A stretch of DNA of 64,000 nt, from assembly GCA_035048815.1 (NCBI GenBank), contig JAUCBN010000062.1, forward strand, positions 3,420,001 to 3,484,000. The letters are read 5' to 3'. Under the pieces are notes generated by a model. It was not told the origin of the DNA, ran no database searches, and was given only the letters and a program-made list of their open reading frames with translations. Within the stretch, counting starts at the first letter, position 1. Each line of letters starts with the position of its first letter. A program made the translations under genes and the position numbers. The stretch comes from Abelmoschus esculentus. Its lineage: Eukaryota > Streptophyta > Magnoliopsida > Malvales > Malvaceae. Below, one piece after another: positions 46,693-58,879 of the stretch.

Positions 46693-47275
46693 GAATGTGA
46701 CTGAAGCCCTTGAGAGAATGAATTTATAATGAAAACCCAACCTAATTGATTTTAGATCCCAAGATATAGGTTCAAAGTGAAAAACTAATTATAAATAAAT
46801 TGTGATCACCGTGGGGGTGCACACCCTACCCATTCTTGAATGAACATTGATACTCGTACATGTAGGTTAACAATATTTGTTTTAATGATTCTAAGTTGTT
46901 AGAAATTCTAAACAAAGCAAACGGGTTTCTTTAAAGAATCACCTATGTGAAAGAGAAGTGGGGTCGCTTCAAAGAAGAATTATGTATGGCTTAATTATTT
47001 ATAAACTTTTACAAAACCATGCTGGTGTTTATGGCCAAAACGGATACACTCATGAGAACTTAACAGAAGTTGAAAGATTCCTATGTAAAGTATAATTTTA
47101 CGTTTACACTGTTAGCAGGACAATTCAAAGATATCAAATATACTAGACAACTAGTAAAGTATGTATATCTTTACAAGGAAAGGTTCAAAGGGTAACACCT
47201 ACCTATCCTATGCAGGTTTCAACCATTGAACACTATTAAACCTTAACTTAGACAATTTTCATTCATGTGGAGGAT

Positions 47276-48252
47276 TGTTAGAAAAATGGTATGGTACATA
47301 GACATTTTGATCTTAAATTTGACTAGATTCCATTAATCAAATTAATTGGGACTAATTAGATTATTAATCTACTAAAAGAGTAAATGAAATTTGTAGATTT
47401 ACATGCTCAAAATATTCAATGGGTGAATGACAAATTGTTGCTCAAAGTAACACCATGATGTTGAAAAAAAATGAGATAAAAATTAGAATATCCCAAACTT
47501 GATGGGAACATTGTTTTAGAAAGTTTTATATATACAAGCTCTTCATGTTATTATTAGAAACAAGACAAAAGCTTGGACTAGACAAAGACATATGGTTAGG
47601 CACATTAGGCTAGCTATAGTTGACTTATTTTAAAATCAAAGATGGGCCTTGGGACTTGGATTTCTAAAATGACATATTTTTTTCTACTTTTCTAACTTAA
47701 TTTCCAAAAGACACTATAGAATTAAACAACATTTTTATGAAGTTGCAGAACCTTTAGTTGGTTGTAACCTCCAATTTATTCTTGATTAATTATGTTATAA
47801 TTACTATTTGATTTCTGGAAATTTTAACTCTTCAAAAATTTTGAATATTAGATTAATTTTGTTATTAATTATGTCCCCTGCATGAACACTATAAAGCAGA
47901 CCTCTTGCTCCTATCTCAATACCTTGAAAAAGCATAAAAATCCTCTAGAAAGATTCTTGATAGTGTTTTGCTTCTATAAAGTTTATTGTTGAATTCAAGG
48001 TTACGTTGCTCACTTTTCTATATTCAATGTTTTATCCTGGGAGACAGAGGTTCCATAGTAACTCTAGCACAGGGAGGGGACAAATCTGTTTTAAGGACAC
48101 TGTGTTAGCACAAGCCTTAGTCAAATTTTTAAGAATCGCTTATTGGGTTTTCCTTTGGTTTATGTGATCTTTTTATTTTCCATTTTATATGTTTTATTTC
48201 TATTTTATTTACAAATTTTTTTTAACATTTCATTAACTTGCTTCGTTTATTT
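47276..48252 (+). repeat. 3' LTR of the second copia element
   Basis: It aligns with the three pieces of the 5' LTR (37508-37760, 40658-41083, 42420-42691). The last shared word is CGTTTATTT. Confidence 0.86.
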
Positions 48253-49559
48253 GGTTGTTTTTGAACAAACTGAGAGAAAATGTGCTGATTTTTTTAGTAT
48301 ATGTGCTCAGATGTAGCTCATAAAATTCGAATGTTCAGAAGTTAGTCATTTCGAGTAGCAAAAATGTTCACAAAAATTACTATAATATAATTGATTTTTG
48401 TTTTTGTGCCTCCTATTTATCATGTGGTTCAACCAAAGGATCCTATTTAAATGAAAATAAGATATGGTCTATATGAACCTTGCAGGTTTTTTTAACTTCT
48501 TGCTATAAGCCTATTGATTCTTCTTTCAAAACATTTGAGAATTTAAAATCTGATATCAGACTGGAGTGTCAAATATAGTAATGACCAACTTGGTGGTATT
48601 AACATTGGTGTTATTTACCATGTTTATATTTGTAAGTTGAAGTAATTTTCTGATCCAAAAATCGAATGATGTTGCGAAAGACTATGTTAAAAACAGATCA
48701 TATGAAGAAAGAAAAAATACAATAAAACAAATTTTTTACATGATTCATTTTCCTTCCAAGGTTTGAATGTCAAGAAACGTGGAGTGAAAGCCAATCTACA
48801 ATGACATTTATCTCCACCACCAGCCAATTGGATACATGGCAAACATTTTGACTATGCTTAAATTTTTTATATTTTCCTTAGCTGATGGGAAAGAAAACGT
48901 TGATACATATAACGTATTTATAATGATCGTTGATACATGGTAAACTTTTGGACTATGTTTAGCCACCATTTGATTCTTTGTCTTTTCACGTGCGTGTGGA
49001 ACTCACTATCAAGTATATTTCACCTCTCGTGTTGCACTCACACGCCCTCTCGTGATCATTTAGATCATCATCAACGGTCGAAGGTCATGCTAAGTCGGCC
49101 ATCGCACTGATCCCCTCCCTCCAAAAATTAGAATACATGCAACAAGCAATAGTAATATAAAAAAATTTGCAGTTGCAAACAAGCTAAAAGTTCAAAGGAT
49201 TTTAGAGCCAACAAGGATAGAATCGTACATAAATCAAGCTAAATGCAATAGAACAGACTCAATAGACATATATATTTTTTAATTTTTTAAATTAATATAA
49301 TATCTCGGGTATAAAAGCAAATCCAGATGAATAGTGTAACCTTAATCGAGATTTTATCATAAATGAATACAAATAAAAAAGAATTGTAAGGCTTATTTTT
49401 TATATAACTTAAAATTGATGAGAATGACTTATTGATAAAAATTTATAAAATAAAATTTTTGAAACAAATTTATCAAAAACTCGATTCAAACTTGTCAAAA
49501 TAGTTTATAAAATATTTTATTTTGTTAGACTTATTTGTTCGATTCTTGATGCGAAATTA
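48253..49559. other. Intergenic DNA
   Basis: AT-rich DNA with a short less AT-rich patch at about 48975-49125. No gene, RNA or element end was recognised. Confidence 0.4.
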
Positions 49560-49990
49560 TGCTAAGCGTATTATAGATTGTGATATGCTTGGGATTTAGG
49601 CTATTGTAATATCATTCTTGGGTTGGATAGCTTGGAGGCGATTCGGGTTCTTAGTAAGGAGTTTGATGGCTTTCATATGCTCAAATAGCATGTCGATGAT
49701 CATTGTAATCAAAATTGGAGTGTAGTGATTCAACATATTCATCGTAATCGGAATAACACGGCTGAAGCTTTGGCTAAAATTGTAGAATTCTATAATTTTG
49801 AAGTCTTGTATTATGAAAGCCCTTCGGGGTGGATTCATTTGTTTTTAGCCAAAGATAGTTGAGAATCTATTGTTCTAGCTTGTTTTATATATTAGTAGGA
49901 GTACTCTTTTCCTCCAATTAGGATTAGAGAGGTTTTAATGCGACTTCTATTGGTATTACCTGTGTATGATGATTCTTGAATACAATCATA
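49560..49990 (+). pseudogene. LINE-type RNase H fragment with 3' tail
   Basis: A plus-strand reading gives DSLEAIRVLSKEFDGFHML, one stop, then NWSVVIQHIHRNRNNTAEAL and AKIVEFYNFEVLYYESP, ending before a stop at about 49860. HIHRNRNNTAEALAK corresponds to the C-terminal motif of the plant LINE/RNase H-like domain. The following GTAGGAGTACTC-like sequence resembles the tail of such elements. The rest of the LINE is absent (5' truncation is usual). Confidence 0.62.
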
Positions 49991-50950
49991 CTATTTCACC
50001 AAAAAAAACTAAATGACACAATAAATTTGAATGTTATCCAATAACGACGAGTCATAAGTATAAATTAAAAATAAATTTATTGTCACACTTGAAACTAAAA
50101 ACATAAAGGTTAAAAAAAAAACTAAATATTCTTTTCACTCTTAAAAACATGACTAAAAATTACTTTTACTTTCGTACTCAAAACAAAATTAACGATTTAA
50201 GGTGAGATTTTTGAAATGAGTGAAATTCTTCGGAAAAAAAAATCTAATCCAAATAAGTAATCTTATTTTTTTGTATTGTTGTTTATTTGTTTTGAAATTA
50301 GGGTTAATATTTTATATTAATATTAATTCTAAAATTTGGGTTAATATATAGGGATAATTTTTGAGATTAACATTAATGATTAAGATTGTGATTAATAGTT
50401 GAAATTTGAATTAATGAACAATTATAGTGATAATATTTATGTTTAGGATTAAGATTTTAATTTTGGGTTAATAAAAAATATTTGGGTAAATGATTTAGAA
50501 TTAATATATGATTAAAGCATGATTAATTTGTTAATGATTTATTCATAAAATAAAATTTTGTTTTGTTTTGTAAATAAAAAGAATAAAGTCTATGATTATT
50601 GTTAGGATTTATTGGTTTGCACGTTCCTTGACTGTTGTAGGGCTTTTTTATTTACGATTATATAAAAGTGAAAATAATTGATAGGATCTTTTATTGGTTA
50701 TTGTAATGGAACTTTCAGACATAATTATTTATGTTTTTTTATTTATCTTCATGTTATTTTATGTGTATTATTTACTAATTTATTCTTATAAATTGTGTAT
50801 TATATTCCATTTGGGCCTTTCATACCAAAGTAAGATTTATTTTTGGTGTATATTGTATATTAGTTATTAAAAATTAATTATTTAATGCAAATTGTGTATA
50901 TTTATTAAAGAGTCAGTTTGATTTATTTTTTAAACACATTAAGATTTTTT
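49991..50950. other. AT-rich intergenic DNA
   Basis: Long AT-rich tracts with GGGTTAATA-like repeats at about 50300-50520. No feature was recognised. Confidence 0.4.
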
Positions 50951-51059
50951 TTGAATAGAAAATAAATAAAATTTAAATCATTTCTATTAACAGTGGTTAA
51001 TTTTGACAATTTCAACATTGTGGTACACCATGATGACTTTATTACTAGGAAACCTAAAA

Positions 51060-51660
51060 TAATGTTCAACAAGCTTCAAAACTCACACAAGACAAGTGTA
51101 ATGTTGAGGATTGTTATAAAGAGATGAAAGTAACGATGATCCGAGCCAAAATTGATGAGGATCGAGAAGCCACTGTGATAAGATTTATATCTGATCTTAT
51201 TCCTAACATTGTTGCCACTATTGAGTTGCAATATTATACGGAGATTCAAGACATGGTTCATATGTCCATGAATGTGGAGAGACAAGAGGAAAGGCAGAAA
51301 TCGTGTCTATTGAGGTTCTATTACCAAGTGGGGGCAAGGTTCGTACAAATTGAAGCCATCTTTTACCCTTAATGAATGATATGAGCCATCAAATAATGTC
51401 AAACTCATTGACAAAACTAGCAAGAGAAAGAGCACAACTATACCGTTTCAATCATGTAATGTCTAATGTTTCAAGTGTTTTGGGCGAGGACATGTCGCAA
51501 GTCAATGTCAAAATTATAACATCATGCTTCTTCGAGATGATGGAGAAGTCAAATCATATTAAGAGAAGGATGAGAATGAAGATATTTTCATCCAAGAAAA
51601 TAAATATTCGAAGCAGTCGTGGAAGGAGAGACTCTCATTGTTAAAAGAAGTCTAAACATG
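51060..51660 (+). pseudogene. Gypsy gag C-terminus and zinc knuckle
   Basis: CNVEDCYKEMKVTMIRAKID, then RFISDLIPNIVATIELQYY and DMVHMSMNVERQEERQ, match the gypsy gag. The knuckle CFKCFGRGHVASQC (51467-51508) is intact, followed by MLLRDDGEV. Confidence 0.82.
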
Positions 51661-52060
51661 CAGTTAATAAAGTATCTATAAAAGTTGTAGATGGTTGGAG
51701 TTGTACTAACATTGCTAGTATTTTGATGGTAAAATTTTTTGGGTTTGTAATAATAAAGCATCCACATCCTTACAAGTTGTAATGACTTAATGGTTGAGTA
51801 GAGCTCAGAGTTTCCAAGCAAGTCTTTATTATTTTCTTCATTGAAAAATATAAATATAAAGTACTTTGCGATGTTGTTCTGATGCATGTCGATCACCTAC
51901 TATTAGGATGCCCATGGCAATTCGATAGGCATGTAGTGCATGATGGGTATACCAATCAGTATGCATTCACCCACGAGGCGAGAAAGATTTCTCTAACGTC
52001 GCTTTCACCATAAAAAATCTATAAAGATCAAATACATTTGAGATAAAGTTTCAAAAAAGA
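51660..52060 (+). pseudogene. Gypsy protease-like domain
   Basis: VDGWSCTNIAS stands where the family has an Asp-Ser/Gly-Gly-Ser-Cys motif. Later come VLCDVVLMHVDHLLLGCPWQ, with FDRHVVHDGYTNQYAF. The LLG-PWQFDR wording is diagnostic of this gypsy clade. Stops interrupt the frame. Confidence 0.72.
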
Positions 52061-52209
52061 CAAAGAAAGTGACAAAAATTTTGAGAGAAAAGAAAAATAA
52101 AGTAAGGCAACAACCGAGAAAAAAATCAAAAGAGTATAAAAAAGAAGAGAAAAAATTAGCATGTTTGCTAAAGAAAAAGAAACTAGAAAGTGTTAATTAC
52201 ATGAAATGA

Positions 52210-53560
52210 AGAAATTTTGCTCATGTACAAGAAAAGTTCCTTAAACCCTAACCACCGTAATCAAGATTTGTCTTCTTTTATTTTTTTCTTTATTGCAGAA
52301 TTTGATGATTTATTTCTAGAAAAAATTTTACGTGGGCTGCCACTTATTTATGACATTGAACATAAAATTAACTTTGTACCCAATGTCGTCATTCTAAATT
52401 GTCCAACTTATTGAATCAACCCCGATGAAACTTAATAAGTATAAAGGCAAGTATCTGATTTAATGGCAGAAGGTTACATGAGGGAGAATCTTAGTCCATG
52501 TGTTGTGTCGGACTTAGTTTTGCCAAAGAATGATAAATCTTAAAAGTGGTAAACAAAATTACGGTAACGTATTGTCATACTATTCCTCATTTATATGATA
52601 TGTTGGATGAACTTAGTGGTTCTAAACTTTTTTCAAAGATTGATGTTAAAAGTGGTTACCACCAAATAAGGATGCAAGAAGATGATAGGTGAAAAACAAC
52701 ATTCGAGACTATGCAAGGCCTTTGTGAGTGGTTGGTTATTCCTCTTGGCTTATCTAATGTACCAAGTACCTTTATGAGATTAATGAATCATTTTCTTAGA
52801 CGCAGTATTTATTTTGATGATATATTAATCTATAGTAAATAAATAAAAGAACATGTTAACATTTTGAGGTCAATATTGACTATTTTAAGAAAGGATAAGT
52901 TATTCTTTTAACTTTCAAAAATGTACTTTCAGTTCTCATAAAGTTGTGTTTTTGATTTATTTTTTGATTTTTGAAGAATTGTAGGTTGAAAAACGTAAGG
53001 TTAAGCCATTGAAGAGTAGCCCCAATCAACGAGCATTCCTCAAGTTAAAAGCTTTTATGGAATCGTAAGTTTTATCGGAGATTCGTTTCTAATTTCAACA
53101 TTATAACAACCTCACTAGCAAGTGTTATCAAGAATAATTTTAAATTCTTTTGGGGTATATCAAGTGAAGTATTTTAATACTATTAAATAGTGTTTAATTC
53201 ATGCACCTTTGCATACTTTACCTGCTTTTAATAAATAGTGCGAGAGTTGGAGTAGTCTTATCTCAATAAGGATATTCTCTAGCCTACTTCAGTGAGAAGT
53301 TGAGTGAAGTTACGCTTAATTATTTCACTTATGAGAAGGAGATATATGCTCTTGTTCGAGCTATGAAAACTTGACAACACTACCTTGGGTTTAAAGAATT
53401 CATAATTCACACAGATCATAAGGCATTAAAATAAATCTACGGGAAACATAAGCTCAAAAAAAGGCATGCTAAATGGGTGGAATTTTTCAAAACCTTCCCA
53501 TATGTAATTAAGTACAATAAAGACAAAGATAATATATTTGTTGCTATTTTGTCATGAAGG
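52210..53560 (+). pseudogene. Gypsy reverse transcriptase and RNase H
   Basis: LRGLPLIYDIEHKINFVP begins the RT. ELSGSKLFSKIDVKSGYHQI, WLVIPLGLSNVPSTFMRLM and YFDDILIYSK (about 52808-52837) follow. RNase H is visible as EKEIYALVRAMKT and FIIHTDHKALK. At least ten lesions are scattered through it. Confidence 0.82.
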
Positions 53561-53569
53561 TATACTCTT

Positions 53570-55160
53570 CTAAATATCTTGAATTCTAAATCGTTGAGAT
53601 TTTCTTATCTTAAAGAATTAAATGAATCAAATCCTAATATTGAAGATATTTTTAAGGCTTATGAAAAGGAAATGTTTGACAAATACTATAGGAATGATGG
53701 TTCTTATTCAAAGAACGAAAGTTATGTATTCCATAAGGTTTCACTATTGAGTTACATGCCAAAGAAGACCATGGAGGAGTCATAATGGGACATTTTGGTA
53801 TAGCCAAAACGTTGGGCATACTACAAGAGCACCTATATTGGCCCCAAATGAAATGAGACGTAGAGAGGTTATGAATGTTGCATCACTTGTAGTAAGACTA
53901 AGTCAAAAGTCATGTCATTTGGACTCTACATAACAAAACACATTCCAGAAGCACCATGAGTGTACATTTTTATGTATTTTGTACATGGGTTACCCGTACA
54001 AAAAATAATAAGATTCCATTTTTATAGTGGTGGATCATTTTTTTTTAAAATAACCGACTATATTCCTTGTAACAAAAATAATGATGCTTCACATGTTGTT
54101 AATCTAATTTTCAGGGAGATCATGAGATTTCATGGCATTCCAAAGACTATTGTATCTGATAGGGACGTGAAGTTCCTAAGCTATATCTAGAGAGCATTAT
54201 GGAGTAAGATTGGTACAAGTTTGTTATTCTCCACTACTTATCATCATCAAACAGGTGATCAAACAGAAGTTGTGAGTCGTAATCAAGATAGGATTACAAG
54301 ATAGGAGCATAAAAAATCCTGAAAATTAGAGCCTTGTCGCCTTTTATCATTTTATCAAAATGCTTGTGTTATAGGAGTTTTGATAGATACGGTTCGACAA
54401 AAGAACTTAGTCATAACATAAAAATGGATTGTGCAAAAATCGATAATTATTATTATTATTATTTATTCTAGTTATTCTAGTAAAATAAATGGAAATAAAA
54501 ATAAAAAGAAATAGGAAGAAAAAAACAAAAATAATATTTGAATTCTATATCATAGGAACAAAAATAAGACTTCTGATTGTTGATTATTGTTCAGGCTGCT
54601 TTAAACCATTATTCAAAAGAATAATGAAAACATGGGAGAATAGTCCATCACATGTGGAGTTTGCATATAATTGCTCGATTCAAACTGTTATGGGACATAC
54701 ACTATTTGAAGTAGTGTATGGTTTCAATCTCTTAACTTCATTAAATTTGTTATCTTTACGGATTTACCCACTGATCAAATTTGGAATAAAAATAGACACA
54801 ACAAGATAGAATTTGTTAAAACATCCATCAACAGATGTGGTAAAATATTAAAAAACGAATTAAGCAATATGAACAGTAAGCAAACAAGGGTCATAAATGA
54901 GTTACCTTTGAATCGTGAGATTGGGTGTGGCTACACCTGAGAAAAAAAGATTTCCAGCCCAACACAAGTCCATATTGATACCTCGGGGAGATGAATCATT
55001 TCATGTAGTCAAGAGGATCAATGACAAAGTCTATCGACTAGACCTCCCAATTAAATATAATGTCAATGTAACTTTCACTGTGGATGATTTATCTCCTTTT
55101 GACGTAGAAGACAATTTGGGACAAATCACTTCCAAGAAGAAGGGACTAATGTGATCATGA
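53570..55160 (+). pseudogene. Gypsy integrase and C-terminal domain, with an internal insertion
   Basis: The integrase core survives as IMRFHGIPKTIVSDRDVKFL and FSTTYHHQTGDQTEVV up to about 54283. It resumes at about 54596 with MKTWENSPSHVEFAYN and FEVVYGFNLLTSL. The roughly 310 bases between are AT-rich and unrelated. The C-terminus has KKRFPAQHKSILIPRGDESF and NVTFTVDDLSPFDVEDNL. Confidence 0.8.
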
Positions 55161-55450
55161 CCAGCAAAGACCCAAAAGAATACTTGGTGGACCAATTATA
55201 CGTGAAAGGGCCAAGAAGTTTTAAGTAACCATAGAAAGTTTGTTTATTACAATCGTGAAACGTGAAGGAGAAATACAAAAAACTAAAACAAATAGTGAAT
55301 ACTTTATTTTACTTATGCATGAATTTACATGGGAAATTAAAGTTTACATAAAAAATTTATTACATTTATAAGTATGTTGTTCATTAAAGTGCATAATGTT
55401 TATATGAAGCCTGAACCGAGGGGGAGTCTTTTCAATTTCAACCAAGAGAC

Positions 55451-55959
55451 AAACCGTTGAAGGTATTCTTTGTTCACTTATTTAAGGCATTTAAAACTAA
55501 TTTACAATACTTTTGAACGATGTTTTTTTTCTAGTTCTTTTGAAGAACTCTATCGTCTTCAAGTTTATCTTGTGATTTTCATCCATTCATTTGTTTATGG
55601 TATTGATTTCTAACTCTCTATAGCTATTGGATCACGTTTCACACTCTATCACTTTGATTCCATCACTTAATATTATTGGTTCTTAACTATATATAATTTA
55701 TGGGTAATAACCCATCATCGTTGTCAAACCTACAAAACCCACACTGTCGCTACTATCTTCCATGTCCATATTTTCTTCTATCATAATTTTCAATACTATC
55801 CATTCGTATCTTAAAACCATTTGCCTCGACAACTAATTATAACAAAAAATTCAAATCCTCAATTGTCACAGCAAGCAACATTCAAAGCTCTTACTCGAAT
55901 CACGATCAGACAACAAGTATATGATTCAAAATTCTCAACCAGGAACATATCAAGTGATA
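55451..55959. other. Intergenic DNA
   Basis: No feature was recognised beyond possible remains of a gypsy LTR. Confidence 0.35.
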
Positions 55960-56365
55960 TGAACTTGTATGTAGCAACAATTGTAGTGGAATTCAATAAC
56001 CTTGGTGTTGTTCATGCTTTGCAAAATAATGATGGTAGGGGTCTCTATTCCTCAATTCTTGTTCCTATTCGAACTTTGCTGTCTTCGACAAAGGTAGTTA
56101 AGTAGTTGATGCAATGGCAGGAATATGTTCCAAAGATACCTTCGAGACACGCCTTTTTTATACCCTTCTGATGAGAATTTGGATATTCTACACGACGATT
56201 ATTATCGTTAATGACTAACTTCTTTGTCATGATATTTTTGAATTTATCTCGGATTTTATTTCTGTAATACTATCATAGGTATTGTTTTCTTCTAACTAGG
56301 TCTAAGAAGGTTTTCATGATGCCTATGATAGTATCTTTTTCCTTATTTATAAAAAAAAATTAACC
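55960..56365 (+). pseudogene. Possible second LINE RNase H tail
   Basis: The plus strand reads FNNLGVVHALQNNDGRG and LYSSILVPIRTLLSS, then decays. It is followed by AGGTCTAAGAAGGTTTTCAT and ends TTTTTCCTTATTTATAAAA with an A run. This resembles the 3' end of the LINE tail at 49.9 kb. Confidence 0.4.
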
Positions 56366-58417
56366 TTTGAAAAACAATGTATTTGTCGATAGATATGATA
56401 AACATGATAGATTGATCTAACATTCTGTGTTTAATAATTACAGTTATATTGATAAATTTAATTGTAGTATCATAACAACGTATTTGCTTGCACTTAACCG
56501 TTGAAATTAGAATCAAGCCAATCAACTTACTAACTATACCAATAAAAGTTTATAACCTTAAAATACACGAAGAGCTTCATCCGTCACCATAGATTAAATC
56601 CTTATGTCATAAAAATTTTATTTATAAGCTTAGTAACTACATCTTATACCATATCAACAATGTAATTACTATCATGGGCGTCTAAAATTTAAGGGAATTT
56701 GAACTTATAGAGTGGTGTTAGTGGTAAAGGATGATATATTTTATTCAGGTGACTGGGGTTCAAACAACATATGTACAAGTGTATACATGTTATTTAAAAA
56801 AGGTTAAAAATTGAAAAGATACTAACAGATTCAAAAAAAGTTAAGAGAATTTATATAATTTATTAAACTGAAATCCTTATTTTTTAAAAAATAAATAAAT
56901 AAATGTTTGTTGAACTGTGTACGAGTAAATTAATTTAATGTAATAAGACTTAAAATCCTTAAAGCATAATATCACTGTACTTTCTTTGTGCTTTATCATT
57001 AAACTAGAACATTTTTTTTTCATTTAAGTTACTCATATTATACTCTCACCCTTGATTGTTTGTAACTTTATAAGGAAAATACATTGGTTATCCCTCAATA
57101 TATATTATACTCTGTCAATACTATAATTACTATTAAAAATGTTAGTAACTATAACAACAAAAATTTACTTCATTTTAAAAGACACATACATCAAGAACAA
57201 TTTAAAATCACTGTCGAAGAAAAATTATTCCAACAAAATCTTTGTCAATAAAGGTATTATATAAAAACTTGATTGTACGATAACATTTATTCATCAATAA
57301 AGATATTCTCGAGACAATTTTTAACAATACATACACGTCTTATGGACATAATGATTAGACTCAAATCTCCTAAAAAATATTATCTGTTTTTTATTGTGAT
57401 CATTTATTAGATTCAAGAAATTAATTATTGATGAATGCTAGATTTTGATGATGGAATCTAAACACAATTCCTATAGGTTATACGTATGTGGACCGAACGA
57501 AATGAATTATAGATCATATACTAAATGAATGGTTATTCGTTGAATACCCTTACACCAACGAATATTTCATTCGTCGTTATAGATCATATACTTATGTCTA
57601 GTATTATGTTATCATTTAATATTAGTAGATAAAATTTGACTCAACTTGAAATGGTTAATTTTTTCCAACTCATTTTGGTGTGAAAAAAATTATTAGAGTT
57701 ATTAAAAATTTCGAGTTATAAAGAAAATATGAATAATTTAAAATTTTTAATAATTAATAAATCAATTTTAAGTTTGAGTCGAGTTCTTTAATTATGTCTT
57801 ATGTATGCTTATTTTATATGAAGAAATATATGTATAACATATATAGTTATAGGAATCCATTTAAATTAAAATCAATTAATATCATAATATTATAAATATT
57901 TATAATTAAATTTGAATAAAAAATTAAACAAATCAACTCAACTAAAAAATCAAAATGAACTTTAAACTATAAAATAAAACTTAACCTGAATTACTAAAAA
58001 AATCAACTTGTTATTTTATCTCTAACCTAGATTTTCTCTCTATATGTTTTGTGTCGCTTTCTTTTTTTTTTCTTTTTAGTTTAAATGGATAATAAAATTA
58101 ATTAATGTTGGTTGTTGACAGTTAATATATTTTTAATTATTTTTTGGCTTTATACAATGTCATATTTTTAGGGTTTTTTTTTAATTTTAAATAAATATTT
58201 TTATAGCATAACACATTTCTCTTTGCTTTTGCGATACTATTCTTATGACTTTTAGTAGATTTTTCTCATTTCTTTACAGTTATTTAGTGCTTGCACAAAG
58301 CTCGTATTTATTTTTTGATTAATTTATAGGTGGTCATGTATAATAAAATCCTCTAATGAATAAAAGATTGTTTTTTCTTGAGTCCAAATAAAAGATTGTT
58401 TTTTGAATTAATTAAAA
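56366..58417. other. AT-rich intergenic DNA
   Basis: A stretch at about 56710-56790 has AGTGGTAAAGGATGA and GGGGTTCAAACAA, vaguely like tRNA A and B boxes of a SINE, but without the rest. The part at 57640-57990 resembles the GGGTGAGTA MITE family in decayed form. No gene was seen. Confidence 0.35.
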
Positions 58418-58644
58418 GGAAAATTCTACGATAAACGTCGAACACTGTTAAACACTATTATAATAAAAATTTAAAATCTCAAAGACTCAATATATAATTA
58501 ATAAAAGAGTAATAAACTCAACATATAATTAATAATTGTATGATTAATTCTTTAAATTTTTATTCTTTATAAATTAATTTAATAATATTCAGTGTTCAAC
58601 ATCAATAATGTTCAGCAGTGTTCGACGCCGTCGTAAATTCATCC
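58418..58644. mobile_element. Mutator-like MITE, 227 bp, 9 bp target duplication
   Basis: The ends GGAAAATTCTACGATAAACG and (reversed) GGATGAATTTACGACGGCG continue into the shared CGTCGAACACTG. TAATTAAAA flanks both sides (58409-58417, 58645-58653). A 9 bp duplication is the Mutator signature. The interior words ATTAAATTAATTTATAAAG are shared with the larger element at 9624-10407. Confidence 0.85.
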
Positions 58645-58879
58645 TAATTAAAATTGTGTAGCAAAACGGTTTGCTAGATGAAAACAATTGAGTTTTTTAA
58701 ACTTTCCTCTGTAAAAGCATAAAAAGCCACAACTGTCAAACTTCTTTCAATTTCTACTCATTCATTATTGTTGTACTAACAAAACCACACGATATGACTC
58801 TTCATTATTTTTTTCACAAGAAAACAATTTCACCCGCATGAATTTACAACAACCTCATTCTCAACGTACCTAACGAAGT

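Larger units (their letters stand above)
37508..48252 (+). mobile_element. Second Ty1/copia element, decayed, with two solo LTRs in its 5' LTR
   Basis: Both LTRs begin TGTTAGAAAAATGGTATGGT (37508 and 47276). The 3' LTR is about 977 bp. The 5' LTR is about 956 bp once the two insertions (37761-40652 and 41089-42414, each with a 5 bp duplication) are removed. The order gag, protease, integrase, RT and RNase H on the plus strand is copia. The polypurine stretch TGTGGAGGAT precedes the 3' LTR. The exact LTR end (about 42691 and 48252) is uncertain because it does not finish in CA. The coding region has many stops. Confidence 0.9.
50951..55450 (+). mobile_element. Heavily decayed Ty3/gypsy element
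   Basis: The plus strand holds gag, CCHC knuckle, protease, RT, RNase H, integrase and integrase C-terminus in gypsy order, broken by many stops and frame changes. A purine tract (GAGGGGGAG at about 55419) may be the polypurine tract ahead of a lost 3' LTR. No LTR pair was found. It looks older than the other elements in the window. Confidence 0.86.

Noticed and set aside
51124..51372. A free-standing 82-codon gene
   Set aside because: Its residues match gypsy gag and it is followed by the CCHC knuckle and pol of the same element.
56700..56790. tRNA gene or SINE
   Set aside because: A-box and B-box-like words are present, but no cloverleaf, acceptor stem or tail could be drawn.
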